Positions 1 through 8,158 of a stretch of DNA of 64,000 bases are shown here, in pieces. Source of the stretch: Microbacterium sp. Marseille-Q6648. GTDB taxonomy: Bacteria > Actinomycetota > Actinomycetes > Actinomycetales > Microbacteriaceae. The notes below the pieces were generated by a model. That model made no database searches, was not told the DNA's origin, and saw only the letters and a program-made list of their open reading frames with translations. The translations under genes and the position numbers were made by a program. How positions within the stretch are numbered: position 1 is the first letter of the stretch; each line of letters begins with the position of its first letter. The stretch is from positions 530,130-594,129 of the forward strand of contig NZ_CALPBZ010000002.1 of assembly GCF_943181415.1 (NCBI RefSeq), read 5' to 3'.

Positions 1-484
1 CGGGAAGATCCGCGTCGGGCAGCGCGACCGATCCGTCGACGTTGTCGATGGCGATCACCGGGAGTCCCTCAGCGTCCGCCCACGCGGCGAAGGCCGCCAC
101 ATCCTCGTGGTGTCGCACGTGCTGGTAGCGGTCGGTGACCATCGCGCCGCGGCGGTTCCACCGGCGGCGTCCCACGATGTGCACTTCGGCGGCGAGGAAG
201 GCATTGGCGCTGCGCACGATCGAGCCGATGTTCATGTCGTGCTGCCAGTTCTCGATCGCGACGTGGAAGCCGTGACGGCGCTCGTCGAGGTCGGCGACGA
301 TCGCGGCCATCGTCCAGTACCGATACCCGTCGGCGACGTTGCGGGTGTCGCCGTGGGCGAGCAGCTCGGGGTCGTAGCGGGGGTCGTCCGGCCAGTCCTC
401 GGGCCCGTCCGGCCAGGGACCGACGCCGTGCGCGGGCGCGGAGTCGGCGGCCGGGTCCGTCGAGTCGCGGGCAGGGCTGGTCAC
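1..484 (-). CDS. TrmH/SpoU-family RNA 2'-O-methyltransferase (3' end cut by window edge)
   Basis: The 161 visible residues are the N-terminal part; the C-terminus lies beyond base 1. The SPOUT motif 1 is recognisable (IENWQHDMNIGSIVRSANAF, Asn and the GSIVR-A arginine that binds the target ribose). It is preceded by an acidic N-terminal tail of about 40 residues, and followed by the RRRWNRRGAM stretch usual in TrmH-like enzymes. The family methylates ribose 2'-OH in tRNA or rRNA using SAM; which RNA is modified here cannot be told, because the SAM-binding knot motifs 2 and 3 are outside the window. The GTG start at 484 is chosen because a TACCCT -10 box at 491-496 ends 6 nt upstream, implying a leaderless mRNA. 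Confidence 0.85.
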   Translation of the reverse strand, partial: MTSPARDSTDPAADSAPAHGVGPWPDGPEDWPDDPRYDPELLAHGDTRNVADGYRYWTMAAIVADLDERRHGFHVAIENWQHDMNIGSIVRSANAFLAAEVHIVGRRRWNRRGAMVTDRYQHVRHHEDVAAFAAWADAEGLPVIAIDNVDGSVALPDADLP

Positions 485-562
485 CGCCTCAGGGTAGCCG
501 CGTCCTGGGTGCGCCCGCCGCACTCGTAGGATGAAGGCCGGGGAGTTCATCACCGGGGGGTC

Positions 563-1714
563 GTGCACGTGTCAGCCGAAGAACACCGTCAGCGCGCCAT
601 CGAAGCGCTCGGCATCCTCGACACTCCTCCCGACGAACGCGTCGACCGCATCACGCGGATCGCCCAGCAGGCCTTCGGCGTGCCGATGGTCAGCGTCACC
701 CTGATCGATCGCGACCGGCAATGGCGAAAGTCCCAGATCGGCCTCGGCGGCAACGAGGCCCCGCGCGAGGGCGCGTTCTGCGATGTCACCGTGCGCCAGG
801 GCGACACGCTCATCGTCGAGGATGCCGCGCTCGACAGCGTCTTCTCGACCAACCCGTTCGTCACCGGAGACCCCAACCTGCGCTTCTATGCCGGCCACCC
901 GATCCAGGCGCCGTCCGGCGAGCACGTCGGCACGCTGTGCATCCTCGATACGACGCCCCGGCATCTCGACGACGCGCAGGTCGCGCTGCTGCGCGACCTC
1001 GCCGAGTGGGTGCAGGCCGAGATCGCGCAGGTCGACCAGATCGACCAGGCCTCGCTGGTGCAGCGTGCCCTCCTCCCCGCCGAGATGCCGGAGACTCCGG
1101 GGTACACGCTGGCCGCCGCCACGGTCGCCGCGGGCCAGATCGGCGGCGACATCTACGACTGGTACCGGCTGGGCGACCGGCTGCGCGTGACGCTCGCCGA
1201 CGTCATGGGCAAGGGCATCGGGCCGGCGATCATCGCCTCGGCCGTGCGGGCGTCGCTGCGCACCGCACCGGATCGCCCGCTCGCGGCCGCCGTGAGCGAG
1301 GTCGACCGGCTTCTCGAGGACGACATCGGCGGCACCGGCGTCTTCGTCACCGCCTTCCACGCCGACGTCGAGCTCGCGTCGGGCGAGATCAGCTTCGTCG
1401 ACGCCGGTCATAGCCTCGGGTTCATCCTGCGCGCCGACGACACGTGGGATTACCTGCGCTCCACGGGGCTTCCCCTGGGTATGGGGTTCGACGACGGCCG
1501 CGAGTCCGCACTCGCCGTGCTCCACCCCGGGGACGCCCTGCTGTGCTGCTCGGACGGCCTGCTCGATGTGCTCGACGGAGACCCGTTCGAGCATGTTCGC
1601 CGGGTGCTGCGGGCAGAGGGACCGCAGGGCGCGGTCGACGAGGCCGCGCGCCTGGCCCGCTCGCACCGCGGTGTCGACGACCTGACGGTGCTCGTGGTGC
1701 AGCGGGACCGCTGA
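563..1714 (+). CDS. GAF domain - SpoIIE/PP2C-type serine phosphatase (RsbU-like)
   Basis: A 383-residue soluble protein. Residues about 5-155 form a GAF sensor domain (LDTPPDERVDRITRIAQQAFGV opening, then VGTLCILD). Residues about 165-380 form a PP2C-type phosphatase domain of the SpoIIE class, with the metal-binding acidic motifs GGDIYDWY, LADVMGKGIGPA, DAGHS and CCSDGLLDV. Such proteins dephosphorylate anti-anti-sigma factors and so release stress sigma factors, or act in other partner-switch circuits. No anti-sigma or STAS partner is encoded nearby, so the target is unknown. The start is GTG 563 (GTG 569 is possible), preceded by G-rich stretches; a TAGGAT -10 box at 527-532 would give a leader of about 24 nt. 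It is transcribed away from the TrmH-like gene. Confidence 0.85.
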   Translation: MHVSAEEHRQRAIEALGILDTPPDERVDRITRIAQQAFGVPMVSVTLIDRDRQWRKSQIGLGGNEAPREGAFCDVTVRQGDTLIVEDAALDSVFSTNPFVTGDPNLRFYAGHPIQAPSGEHVGTLCILDTTPRHLDDAQVALLRDLAEWVQAEIAQVDQIDQASLVQRALLPAEMPETPGYTLAAATVAAGQIGGDIYDWYRLGDRLRVTLADVMGKGIGPAIIASAVRASLRTAPDRPLAAAVSEVDRLLEDDIGGTGVFVTAFHADVELASGEISFVDAGHSLGFILRADDTWDYLRSTGLPLGMGFDDGRESALAVLHPGDALLCCSDGLLDVLDGDPFEHVRRVLRAEGPQGAVDEAARLARSHRGVDDLTVLVVQRDR

Positions 1715-1735
1715 CCCCGCACCCGCGAGCGCATC

Positions 1736-1779
1736 TTTCGGCCGGCCGAAAAGTGCTCTAGCATTTCGGCGTGCCGAAA
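1736..1779 (+). promoter_or_regulatory. mntH promoter with two MntR-type palindromic operators
   Basis: Two near-identical inverted repeats flank the promoter: TTTCGGCCGGCCGAAA at 1736-1751 and TTTCGGCGTGCCGAAA at 1764-1779. The -10 box TAGCAT lies at 1759-1764 and the -35 position (1736-1741, 17 nt spacer) falls inside the first palindrome. The second palindrome runs from the last base of the -10 through the GTG start codon at 1771. A repressor bound here would cover the whole promoter. Binding by the DtxR-family protein encoded at 3123-3758 is inferred from adjacency and site symmetry. Confidence 0.75.
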
Positions 1780-3090
1780 AATTGCCTCGCGTCTCCCCCC
1801 GCCCCGCTCGCGGGCCGCGCCCCGTCGGCCCCGAGGCTGGCCTGGCTGATCGGCCCGGCGCTGGTCGCGGGCGTGGCCTACCTCGACCCCGGCAACGTGG
1901 CCAGCAACATGACCGCCGGAGCCCGCTACGGCTACCTCCTGGTGTGGGTGGTCGTGATCGGCAACGTCATGGCCTGGCTCATCCAGTACCTGTCGGCCAA
2001 GCTCGGCATCGTCACCGGCCAGAGCCTGCCCGAGACGCTGGGGCACCGCATCCGCAACCCGTGGGCGCGACGCGCGTACTGGCTCCAGGCCGAACTCGTG
2101 GCGATGGCCACCGATGTCGCCGAGGTCATCGGCGGCGCGGTCGCGCTGTGGCTGCTCTTCGACATCCCCCTGCTGTGGGGCGGAGTGATCACCGGCGCGG
2201 TGTCGATCGTGCTGCTGCTCGTGCAGTCCCGGCGAGGTCCGCGCACGTTCGAATTCGTCGTCATCGGCCTGGTCGCCATCATCGCGCTCGGGTTCACGTT
2301 CGGGGTCTTCCTCGCCCCGCCGGATGCCGCGGGTGTCGCCGGCGGCCTGATCCCACGATTCGAGGGGACCGACTCGGTGCTGCTCGCCGCGTCGATCCTG
2401 GGCGCGACGATCATGCCCCACGCCATCTACGCCCACAGCGCGCTGAGCCGCGACCGCTTCGCTCCCCCGGCCCGCGCCGAGGACCCCGGACCAGGCCCGC
2501 GGATCCCGGTGTCGCTCGAGAAGCTCCGCGGCATCTCGACCGATCGCCTGCTCACCGCCACGCGCTGGGATGTCACGATCGCGATGGCGATCGCGGGCAC
2601 GGTGAACCTGTGCATCCTGCTGCTGGCCGCCGCCAACCTCGCAGGCGTGCCGGGCACCGACTCGCTCGAAGGTGCCTATGCCGCCCTGGATGCCGGGCTC
2701 GGCCCGCTCGTGGCGACGCTGTTCGCGGTGGGACTGCTCGCCAGCGGTTTGGCGTCGACGTCGGTGGGGGCGTACGCCGGGGCCGAGATCATGCACGGCC
2801 TCCTGAAGGTGCGGGTGCCGCTGCTGGCTCGGCGGCTCGTGACCCTCGTCCCCGCGCTCGTGATCCTCGCCGCGGGGGTCGATCCGACCCTCGCGCTCGT
2901 GCTCAGCCAGGTCGTGCTGTCGTTCGGCATCCCCTTCGCCCTGGTGCCCCTGGTGGCCCTCACCGCCAAGGCGGACGTGCTCGGTCGGCACCGCAACAGG
3001 GTCATCACGACGGCGGCGGGGGTGGCGGCATCCGTCTTCCTCATCACCCTCAACGCGATCCTGCTGTGGCTCCTTCTCACCGGAGCGTGA
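1771..3090 (+). CDS. mntH: Nramp-family divalent metal (Mn2+) transporter
   Basis: A 439-residue integral membrane protein of the NRAMP family, which imports Mn2+ (and Fe2+) by proton symport across the cytoplasmic membrane. The TM1 metal-binding motif is present (YLDPGNVASN, the DPGN signature), as is the TM6 motif (MPHAIYAHS, the Met-Pro-His segment). About 11 membrane spans can be seen, the usual number. GTG 1771 is chosen because the -10 box TAGCAT ends 6 nt upstream, so the mRNA is probably leaderless and the start codon sits inside an operator palindrome. A DtxR-family regulator follows after 32 nt and has its own promoter. Sure of family; manganese specificity is inferred from the regulator pairing. 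Confidence 0.92.
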   Translation: MPKNCLASPPAPLAGRAPSAPRLAWLIGPALVAGVAYLDPGNVASNMTAGARYGYLLVWVVVIGNVMAWLIQYLSAKLGIVTGQSLPETLGHRIRNPWARRAYWLQAELVAMATDVAEVIGGAVALWLLFDIPLLWGGVITGAVSIVLLLVQSRRGPRTFEFVVIGLVAIIALGFTFGVFLAPPDAAGVAGGLIPRFEGTDSVLLAASILGATIMPHAIYAHSALSRDRFAPPARAEDPGPGPRIPVSLEKLRGISTDRLLTATRWDVTIAMAIAGTVNLCILLLAAANLAGVPGTDSLEGAYAALDAGLGPLVATLFAVGLLASGLASTSVGAYAGAEIMHGLLKVRVPLLARRLVTLVPALVILAAGVDPTLALVLSQVVLSFGIPFALVPLVALTAKADVLGRHRNRVITTAAGVAASVFLITLNAILLWLLLTGA

Positions 3091-3110
3091 GCGGGCGTCG
3101 CAGCGCCCGG

Positions 3111-3116
3111 TAGCCT
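3111..3116 (+). promoter_or_regulatory. -10 box of mntR (leaderless)
   Basis: TAGCCT ends 6 nt before the GTG start at 3123. It gives the regulator a promoter of its own, independent of read-through from mntH. I see no copy of the TTTCGGC palindrome here, so mntR is not obviously autoregulated by the same site. Confidence 0.55.
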
Positions 3117-3122
3117 GGGGCC

Positions 3123-3758
3123 GTGGCTTCTCCCGCCTACGACGACTACCTCAAGACGATCTACCACCACACCGAGTGGCAGGGCGATCCGATCACCCCG
3201 TCGCAGCTGGCCGCCACGCTCGGCCTTGCGCCGTCGAGCGTGACCGAGATGGTGCGCAAGCTCGCCGCGCAGGGGCTGGTGTCGCACCGCCCGTACGGAC
3301 CGATCTCGCTCACGGCCGCCGGTGAGCGGCGCGCCGCCGCCACCATCCGGCGCCACCGCCTGATCGAGACGTGGCTGGTGCGCGAGTTCGGGTACGCGTG
3401 GGACGAGGTGCACGACGAGGCGGAAGTGCTCGAGCACGCCGTCAGCGACCGGCTGCTCGAGGGCATCGACGAACGGCTCGGCCGGCCCCGGTTCGACCCG
3501 CACGGCGACGCGATCCCCGACGCCGAGGGCCGCGTGCAGCGGGTGCCGTTCGTGCTCCTCGCCGACGCGCGGCCCGGCCACACCGGCACCGTGCTGCGGG
3601 TGAGCGACCGCGACCCCGAGTTGCTGCGCGCGGTCGAGTCCGCCGGCGTCGAAGTGGGCGCGGAGGTCACCGTGACGGATGCCGGCGCCCTGCGCCTGGG
3701 CGACGCCGACATCCCGCTCCCGCCCGGGGCACCCGACGCGGTGTGGCTCACCGTCTGA
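3123..3758 (+). CDS. mntR: DtxR/MntR-family metal-dependent transcriptional regulator
   Basis: A 211-residue regulator. Residues 1-65 are the winged helix domain (YDDYLKTIYHHTEWQ, PSSVTEMVRKLAAQGLV). Residues 66-140 are the dimerisation and metal-binding domain (RRHRLIETWLVREFGYAWDEVHDEAEVLEHAVSD holds His, Glu and Asp ligands; HPHG-type DPHGDAIP). The C-terminal part looks like the SH3-like FeoA domain found in long DtxR relatives. The family uses bound Mn2+ or Fe2+ as co-repressor. Placement directly after mntH and the paired palindromes over the mntH promoter argue for manganese control. An iron-responsive role is the alternative; a separate iron-box-like site exists at 60307-60322. Confidence 0.88.
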   Translation: MASPAYDDYLKTIYHHTEWQGDPITPSQLAATLGLAPSSVTEMVRKLAAQGLVSHRPYGPISLTAAGERRAAATIRRHRLIETWLVREFGYAWDEVHDEAEVLEHAVSDRLLEGIDERLGRPRFDPHGDAIPDAEGRVQRVPFVLLADARPGHTGTVLRVSDRDPELLRAVESAGVEVGAEVTVTDAGALRLGDADIPLPPGAPDAVWLTV

Positions 3759-3818
3759 CGCGGGCACCCGCCCGGCGGACCTCAGCGTCTGACACGTCTC
3801 GACGCCCTTCCGCCCGGC

Positions 3819-4778
3819 TCACCGCCTGACGCGCGCCGCCTTCGCAAGCGGCCAGCGGACGCCGGTGGCGTCTTCGGCGGCGTGCCACAGTCGTTCGGCG
3901 ACCTCGTCGTCCCGGGTGATCGCGGCGGCGGTCTGCCGTCGCGGCTCGCCGTGGGTGACCCACCGGGGCCCCCAGTACTCGCCGCCCTCGATCGCGGGAT
4001 CGACGAGCGCGCGCACCAGGGGCCACGCACCGTGCTCCTTCGACTGCGCGATCGGGCTCTGCAGGTTGTCGACGAATCGCTTGCCCCGGCTCGGCTCGTT
4101 CACCCCGAGGATGCCGGGGGTCCGCCCCCGGATCGCATAGCCCGGGTGTGCGACGACACTCGAGACGCCCACGCCCGCCTCGCGCAGATGCCGGTCGGCG
4201 GCGAAGCCGAGGGCGGTCGTGGCGACCTTCGACTGCACGTACGCGCGCCACGCGGTGTACCCCTCGGCGAGCTGCGGGTCGATCGGGTCGTAGCGCCACA
4301 GTGACGTCGACACGCTCCCGACCCACACCATGCGGCCCCCGCCCGCGGCCAGGGTGGTCAGCAGAGCCCCGGCGAGCGCGAAGTGCCCCAGGACGTTCGT
4401 GGCGAGGACGAGCTCGTTGCCGTCGGCGGTGGTGCGGCGCTCACGCGGAGGGTGCACGATCCCGGCGTTGAGGAGCAGTCCGTCCAGACGCCGGCGCATC
4501 CCGGCCGTCGCCGCAGCCGCACGGACCGATCCGAGGTTGCTGGTGTCGAGCAGCAGGGTCTCGATCTGCCACGGTTCGGCGTCGGGAACGCGGCGGTGCA
4601 GGGCCGCGCGCGCCGTCGCGAGGCGGTTCGGGCTGCGCCCGGTCATGACGACCCCGGCTCCGGCGCGCACGAGCTGCTCGGTGGCGAAGTAGCCGAGGCC
4701 GGCGTTGGCCCCGGTGACGAGGTACGAGCGCCCGGACAGGTCGGGGAGCAGCTCGGGGTCCCATCGCTCGCGCGCCAC
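3819..4778 (-). CDS. Short-chain dehydrogenase/reductase (SDR)
   Basis: A 319-residue Rossmann-fold oxidoreductase. The NAD(P)-binding glycine motif TGANAGLG is at residues 21-28, the LNAG motif near residue 105, the catalytic Ser near 155 and the YVQSK Tyr/Lys pair near 182. It resembles retinol-dehydrogenase/protochlorophyllide-reductase type SDRs in length and in the VAHPGYA segment; the substrate cannot be predicted. The GTG start at 4778 is supported by a TAGGGT -10 box at 4785-4790 ending 6 nt upstream. It is convergent with mntR, with a 60-nt gap between stops. Confidence 0.85.
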   Translation of the reverse strand: MARERWDPELLPDLSGRSYLVTGANAGLGYFATEQLVRAGAGVVMTGRSPNRLATARAALHRRVPDAEPWQIETLLLDTSNLGSVRAAAATAGMRRRLDGLLLNAGIVHPPRERRTTADGNELVLATNVLGHFALAGALLTTLAAGGGRMVWVGSVSTSLWRYDPIDPQLAEGYTAWRAYVQSKVATTALGFAADRHLREAGVGVSSVVAHPGYAIRGRTPGILGVNEPSRGKRFVDNLQSPIAQSKEHGAWPLVRALVDPAIEGGEYWGPRWVTHGEPRRQTAAAITRDDEVAERLWHAAEDATGVRWPLAKAARVRR

Positions 4779-4878
4779 GGTCCGACCCTACGCCCGCACC
4801 GGCGCACGACGGCGGCACCGCGCCCGGTCGGCGGTTCCGCAACGGCGGACCACCGGCATCCGGGCCTAGTCTGGTCGC

Positions 4879-5688
4879 ATGCCGACGCGCGCCGAGATCG
4901 AATGCTGGCTCACCGACATGGACGGCGTCCTGGTGCACGAGAACACGCCGATCCCCGGAGCGAGCGAGCTGCTCGAGCACTGGCGCAGCACCGGCACACC
5001 GTTCCTGGTGCTCACGAACAACTCGATCTTCACCCCACGCGACCTCAGCGCCCGTCTGCGCGCCTCGGGTCTGGTCGTGCCCGAGGAGTCCATCTGGACC
5101 TCGGCGCTGGCGACCGCCGACTTCCTGCGGACGCAGCTGCCGGGCGGCACCGCGTTCGTCATCGGCGAGGCGGGGCTGACCACCGCGCTGCACGAGGCCG
5201 GGTTCATCATGACCGAGACCGACCCCGACTACGTCGTCGTGGGCGAGACCCGCAACTACTCGTTCGAGGCGATCACCAAGGCGATCCGCTTCATCGGCCG
5301 CGGAGCCCGCTTCATCGCGACCAATCCCGACGCGACCGGCCCGTCGACCGAAGGCGTGCTGCCCGCCACGGGCGCCATCTCGGCCCTCATCACCAAGGCC
5401 ACGGGCAAAGAGCCCTACGTCGTGGGCAAGCCCAACCCGATGATGTTCCGCTCGGCCCTCAACCGGATCGGCGCGCACTCCGAGAACACCGGGATGATCG
5501 GCGACCGCATGGACACCGACATCGTCGCCGGCATCGAAGCGGGCCTTCACACCGTGCTCGTCCTCACGGGCATCAGCGACCCGGCCGAGATCGAGCGCTA
5601 CCCGTTCCGGCCCAGCGAGGTGCTGGACTCGGTCGCCGATCTGCTGCCCGACGAGCCGGTCGAATCCGAGATGCCCGAGGGCATCTGA
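4879..5688 (+). CDS. HAD-superfamily IIA hydrolase (NagD-like sugar or nucleotide phosphatase)
   Basis: A 269-residue phosphatase of HAD subclass IIA. Visible motifs are I ([10 protein letters not shown], nucleophile Asp), II (LTNNS), III (GKPNPMMF) and IV (IGDRMDTDI). The large C2 cap lies between motifs II and III, as in NagD and 4-nitrophenylphosphatase relatives. The family hydrolyses phosphomonoesters such as nucleotide monophosphates or glycerol phosphate; the substrate here is not determinable. A TAGTCT -10 box at 4867-4872 ends 6 nt before the ATG, so translation is probably leaderless. A tiny membrane-peptide ORF follows after 49 nt. Confidence 0.88.
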   Translation: MPTRAEIECWLTDMDGVLVHENTPIPGASELLEHWRSTGTPFLVLTNNSIFTPRDLSARLRASGLVVPEESIWTSALATADFLRTQLPGGTAFVIGEAGLTTALHEAGFIMTETDPDYVVVGETRNYSFEAITKAIRFIGRGARFIATNPDATGPSTEGVLPATGAISALITKATGKEPYVVGKPNPMMFRSALNRIGAHSENTGMIGDRMDTDIVAGIEAGLHTVLVLTGISDPAEIERYPFRPSEVLDSVADLLPDEPVESEMPEGI

Positions 5689-5737
5689 CTTCTACCGTCG
5701 AGGACATCGTCGCCGAGGCGGCGGAGGGGAGACGCCC

Positions 5738-5848
5738 ATGATCAGTGAGGTCGAGCAGAATCTGCTCTTCGGGGTCGCGTTCATCACCATCCTCGGCACG
5801 CTCAGCGTGTTCGTGTGGCAGTGGTGGCGCAACCGGGGACGCGACTGA
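5738..5848 (+). CDS. Small single-pass membrane protein, 36 residues
   Basis: The reading frame opens with ATG at 5738 behind a strong GGAGGGGA ribosome-binding site. It encodes MISEVEQNLLFGVAFITILG plus a further hydrophobic stretch and a WQWWRNRGRD tail. One transmembrane helix (about residues 9-27) is followed by a Trp/Arg-rich positively charged end, a plausible membrane-interface anchor. I do not recognise the family. The good Shine-Dalgarno site and the sensible topology argue for a real gene, probably cotranscribed with the HAD phosphatase. Confidence 0.6.
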   Translation: MISEVEQNLLFGVAFITILGTLSVFVWQWWRNRGRD

Positions 5849-5890
5849 ATCGTCCGTCGTCCCCGAGATCGACCGGGTGCGACGAGGGGG

Positions 5891-6469
5891 CTACTGCGGC
5901 TCGAGTCCGAGGTCGTCGAGGTCGATGGCGGCGAGCCACTGCAGGCCCTCGGCCTCGACCGCGGCCTGCGCACCGGTCTTACGGTCGACGATGACGGCGA
6001 CGGCGACCGGCTCCGCGCCTTCGCGCCGCAGTGCCTCGACCGCCTTGAGGGCCGACTGCCCCGTGGTCGAGGTGTCTTCGACGACGACCACGCGCTTGCC
6101 CGCGACATCGGCGCCCTCGACCTGGCGGCCGCGGCCATGGTCCTTGGGCTCCTTGCGCACCACGAAGGCGTCGAGCGGCTTGTGGGTGCGCGCCGACTCG
6201 TGCATGACCGCGTTGGCGATGGGGTCGGCGCCGAGCGTGAGACCGCCGACGGCGACGATGCCGTCCACGTCGCGGATGAGGTCGAGCATGATGCGGCCGA
6301 TCGAGGGCGCCGCGCGATGGTCGAGGGTCAGCTTGCGCATGTCGACGTAGTACGTCGCCTGCGCACCGCTCGACAGGGTGAAGTCGCCGTGGAACACCGC
6401 TTCGTCCTGGATCAGGGCGATCAGATACTGGCGGTCGGCTTCGAGTTCGGGAGTGGACGCGACGGTCAT
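5891..6469 (-). CDS. pyrE: Orotate phosphoribosyltransferase
   Basis: A 192-residue enzyme of pyrimidine biosynthesis that joins orotate to PRPP to give OMP. The PRPP-binding motif VVVVEDTSTTGQSALKAV is at about residues 130-147, and the substrate loop KEPKDHGRGRQVEG at about 105-118. N-terminal FTLSSG and YYVDMR are typical. The ATG at 6469 is chosen because a TAGACT -10 box (6477-6482) ends 7 nt upstream. It stands alone here, away from other pyr genes, and diverges from pntA. Confidence 0.94.
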   Translation of the reverse strand: MTVASTPELEADRQYLIALIQDEAVFHGDFTLSSGAQATYYVDMRKLTLDHRAAPSIGRIMLDLIRDVDGIVAVGGLTLGADPIANAVMHESARTHKPLDAFVVRKEPKDHGRGRQVEGADVAGKRVVVVEDTSTTGQSALKAVEALRREGAEPVAVAVIVDRKTGAQAAVEAEGLQWLAAIDLDDLGLEPQ

Positions 6470-6476
6470 GGTCCCG

Positions 6477-6482
6477 AGTCTA
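6477..6482 (-). promoter_or_regulatory. -10 box of pyrE (leaderless)
   Basis: TAGACT on the minus strand, inside a short A/T-rich patch, ends 7 nt before the pyrE ATG. The mRNA would begin at or next to the start codon. Confidence 0.55.
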
Positions 6483-6613
6483 TAAATCCCCGCTTCGTCC
6501 CGCGCCACCGGTCGATACCGCCCCGACGCGGCCGAGCCGGCCCGCGTCGCCCCTAGAGTCGTGTCGAGACCCGCGCGCGAGCGGTGCAGCACGCGCGCAG
6601 CATTGGAGCAGCC

Positions 6614-8158
6614 ATGACGCGCATCGGCATCGTCGCCGAACCGCCCGGCGAGAACCGCGTCGCCGCCACCCCGCTCACCGTGCAGAAGATCGTCGCGCTG
6701 GGCTACGAGGTCGTGCTGGCCGCGGGGGCGGGTGCGGCATCCGCCTTCCCCGATCAGGCGTACGCGGATGCCGGCGCGACCGTCGTCGACGAGGCGACCG
6801 CGTGGGCGGCGGACGTGGTCCTCACCATCGCGCCGCCGCAGCCCGCCGACATCGCCCGTCTGTCGGATGACGCGACACTCATCGGGATGCTCTCGCCCGC
6901 GCTGCGTCCGGATCTCGTCGAGGCACTGTCCACTCGCGGGATCACCGCGCTGGCGATGGACGCCGTGCCGCGCATCTCCCGCGCGCAGTCGATGGACGTG
7001 CTCAGCTCGATGGCGAACATCTCGGGTTACCGTGCCGTGGTCGAGGCCGCCCACGAGTTCGGCCGCTTCTTCACCGGTCAGGTGACCGCCGCCGGCAAGG
7101 TGCCGCCGGCGAAGGTGCTCGTCGCGGGCGCGGGTGTCGCGGGGCTCGCCGCCATCGGCACGGCGTCGAGCCTGGGCGCCGTCGTCCGCGCCACCGACCC
7201 GCGACCCGAGGTCGCCGATCAGGTGCGGTCGATCGGCGGCGAGTACCTCGCGGTCGAGGTGGCGGAGCAGATGGTCTCGAGCGACGGCTATGCCAAAGCC
7301 ACGAGCGAGGCGTACGACCGCCGCGCCGCCGAGATCTACAGCGAGCAGGCGGCCGACGTCGACATCATCATCACCACGGCGCTCATCCCCGGCCGGCCCG
7401 CGCCGCGCCTCATCACCGCCGACGACGTCGCACGTATGAAGCCGGGCAGCGTGATCGTCGACATGGCGGCCGCGCAGGGCGGGAACGTCGCGGGCTCGGT
7501 GGCCGGCGAGCGGGTGGTCACCGACAACGGCGTCGTGATCCTCGGCTACACCGATCTCGCCGGGCGGCTCCCCGCTCAGGCGTCGCAGCTGTACGGCACC
7601 AACGTGCTCAACCTGCTGAAACTGCTCACCCCGGGCAAGGACGGCCGCATGGTCCTCGACTTCGACGACGTCGTGCAGCGCGGTGTGACCGTGGTGCGCG
7701 ACGGCCGGTCGACGTGGCCTCCCCCTCCCGTGCAGGTCTCGGCCGCCCCGCCGGCCAGGACGACGGATGCCGCAGCCGCCGCCCCGCCGGCGAAGACCGG
7801 CCTCTCCCGGACGGCCAGGACCGCGCTCGCCGTCGCCGGCGCCGCGGTCCTCTTCGGCCTCAGCGCCATCGCGCCCGAGCCGCTGCCGCAGCACCTCACG
7901 GTCCTGACGCTGTCCGTGGTGGTGGGCTTCTACGTCATCAGCAAGGTCACGCACGCCCTGCACACGCCGCTCATGAGCGTGACGAACGCGATCTCGGGCA
8001 TCATCATCGTCGGCGCGATCGTGCAGCTGGCCGCGCCCGGGCTCGTCGTGCAGATCCTCGCGGCGGTCGCCGTGCTGCTGGCCAGCATCAACATCTTCGG
8101 CGGGTTCGCCGTCACCCGGCGCATGCTCGGCATGTTCTCGAAGGGCGACGCCCGATGA
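6614..8158 (+). CDS. pntA: NAD(P) transhydrogenase, alpha subunit
   Basis: A 514-residue protein. Residues 1-370 form the NAD(H)-binding domain dI ([17 protein letters not shown] opening; [20 protein letters not shown] dinucleotide motif near 178). They are followed by an Ala/Pro-rich linker and, from about residue 410, four membrane helices of domain dII. With PntB it couples hydride transfer from NADH to NADP+ to proton re-entry and so supplies NADPH. ATG 6614 is chosen over the in-frame GTG at 6584 because GGAG sits 5 nt upstream and the family begins at MTRIGI. A TAGAGT -10 box lies at 6554-6559. The stop overlaps pntB by 4 nt. Confidence 0.94.
   Translation: MTRIGIVAEPPGENRVAATPLTVQKIVALGYEVVLAAGAGAASAFPDQAYADAGATVVDEATAWAADVVLTIAPPQPADIARLSDDATLIGMLSPALRPDLVEALSTRGITALAMDAVPRISRAQSMDVLSSMANISGYRAVVEAAHEFGRFFTGQVTAAGKVPPAKVLVAGAGVAGLAAIGTASSLGAVVRATDPRPEVADQVRSIGGEYLAVEVAEQMVSSDGYAKATSEAYDRRAAEIYSEQAADVDIIITTALIPGRPAPRLITADDVARMKPGSVIVDMAAAQGGNVAGSVAGERVVTDNGVVILGYTDLAGRLPAQASQLYGTNVLNLLKLLTPGKDGRMVLDFDDVVQRGVTVVRDGRSTWPPPPVQVSAAPPARTTDAAAAAPPAKTGLSRTARTALAVAGAAVLFGLSAIAPEPLPQHLTVLTLSVVVGFYVISKVTHALHTPLMSVTNAISGIIIVGAIVQLAAPGLVVQILAAVAVLLASINIFGGFAVTRRMLGMFSKGDAR

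Noticed and set aside
6560-6616. A leader ORF from GTG 6561 that ends overlapping the pntA start
   Set aside because: GTG lies 1 nt after the TAGAGT -10 box, upstream of where the transcript would begin, so it would not be in the mRNA.
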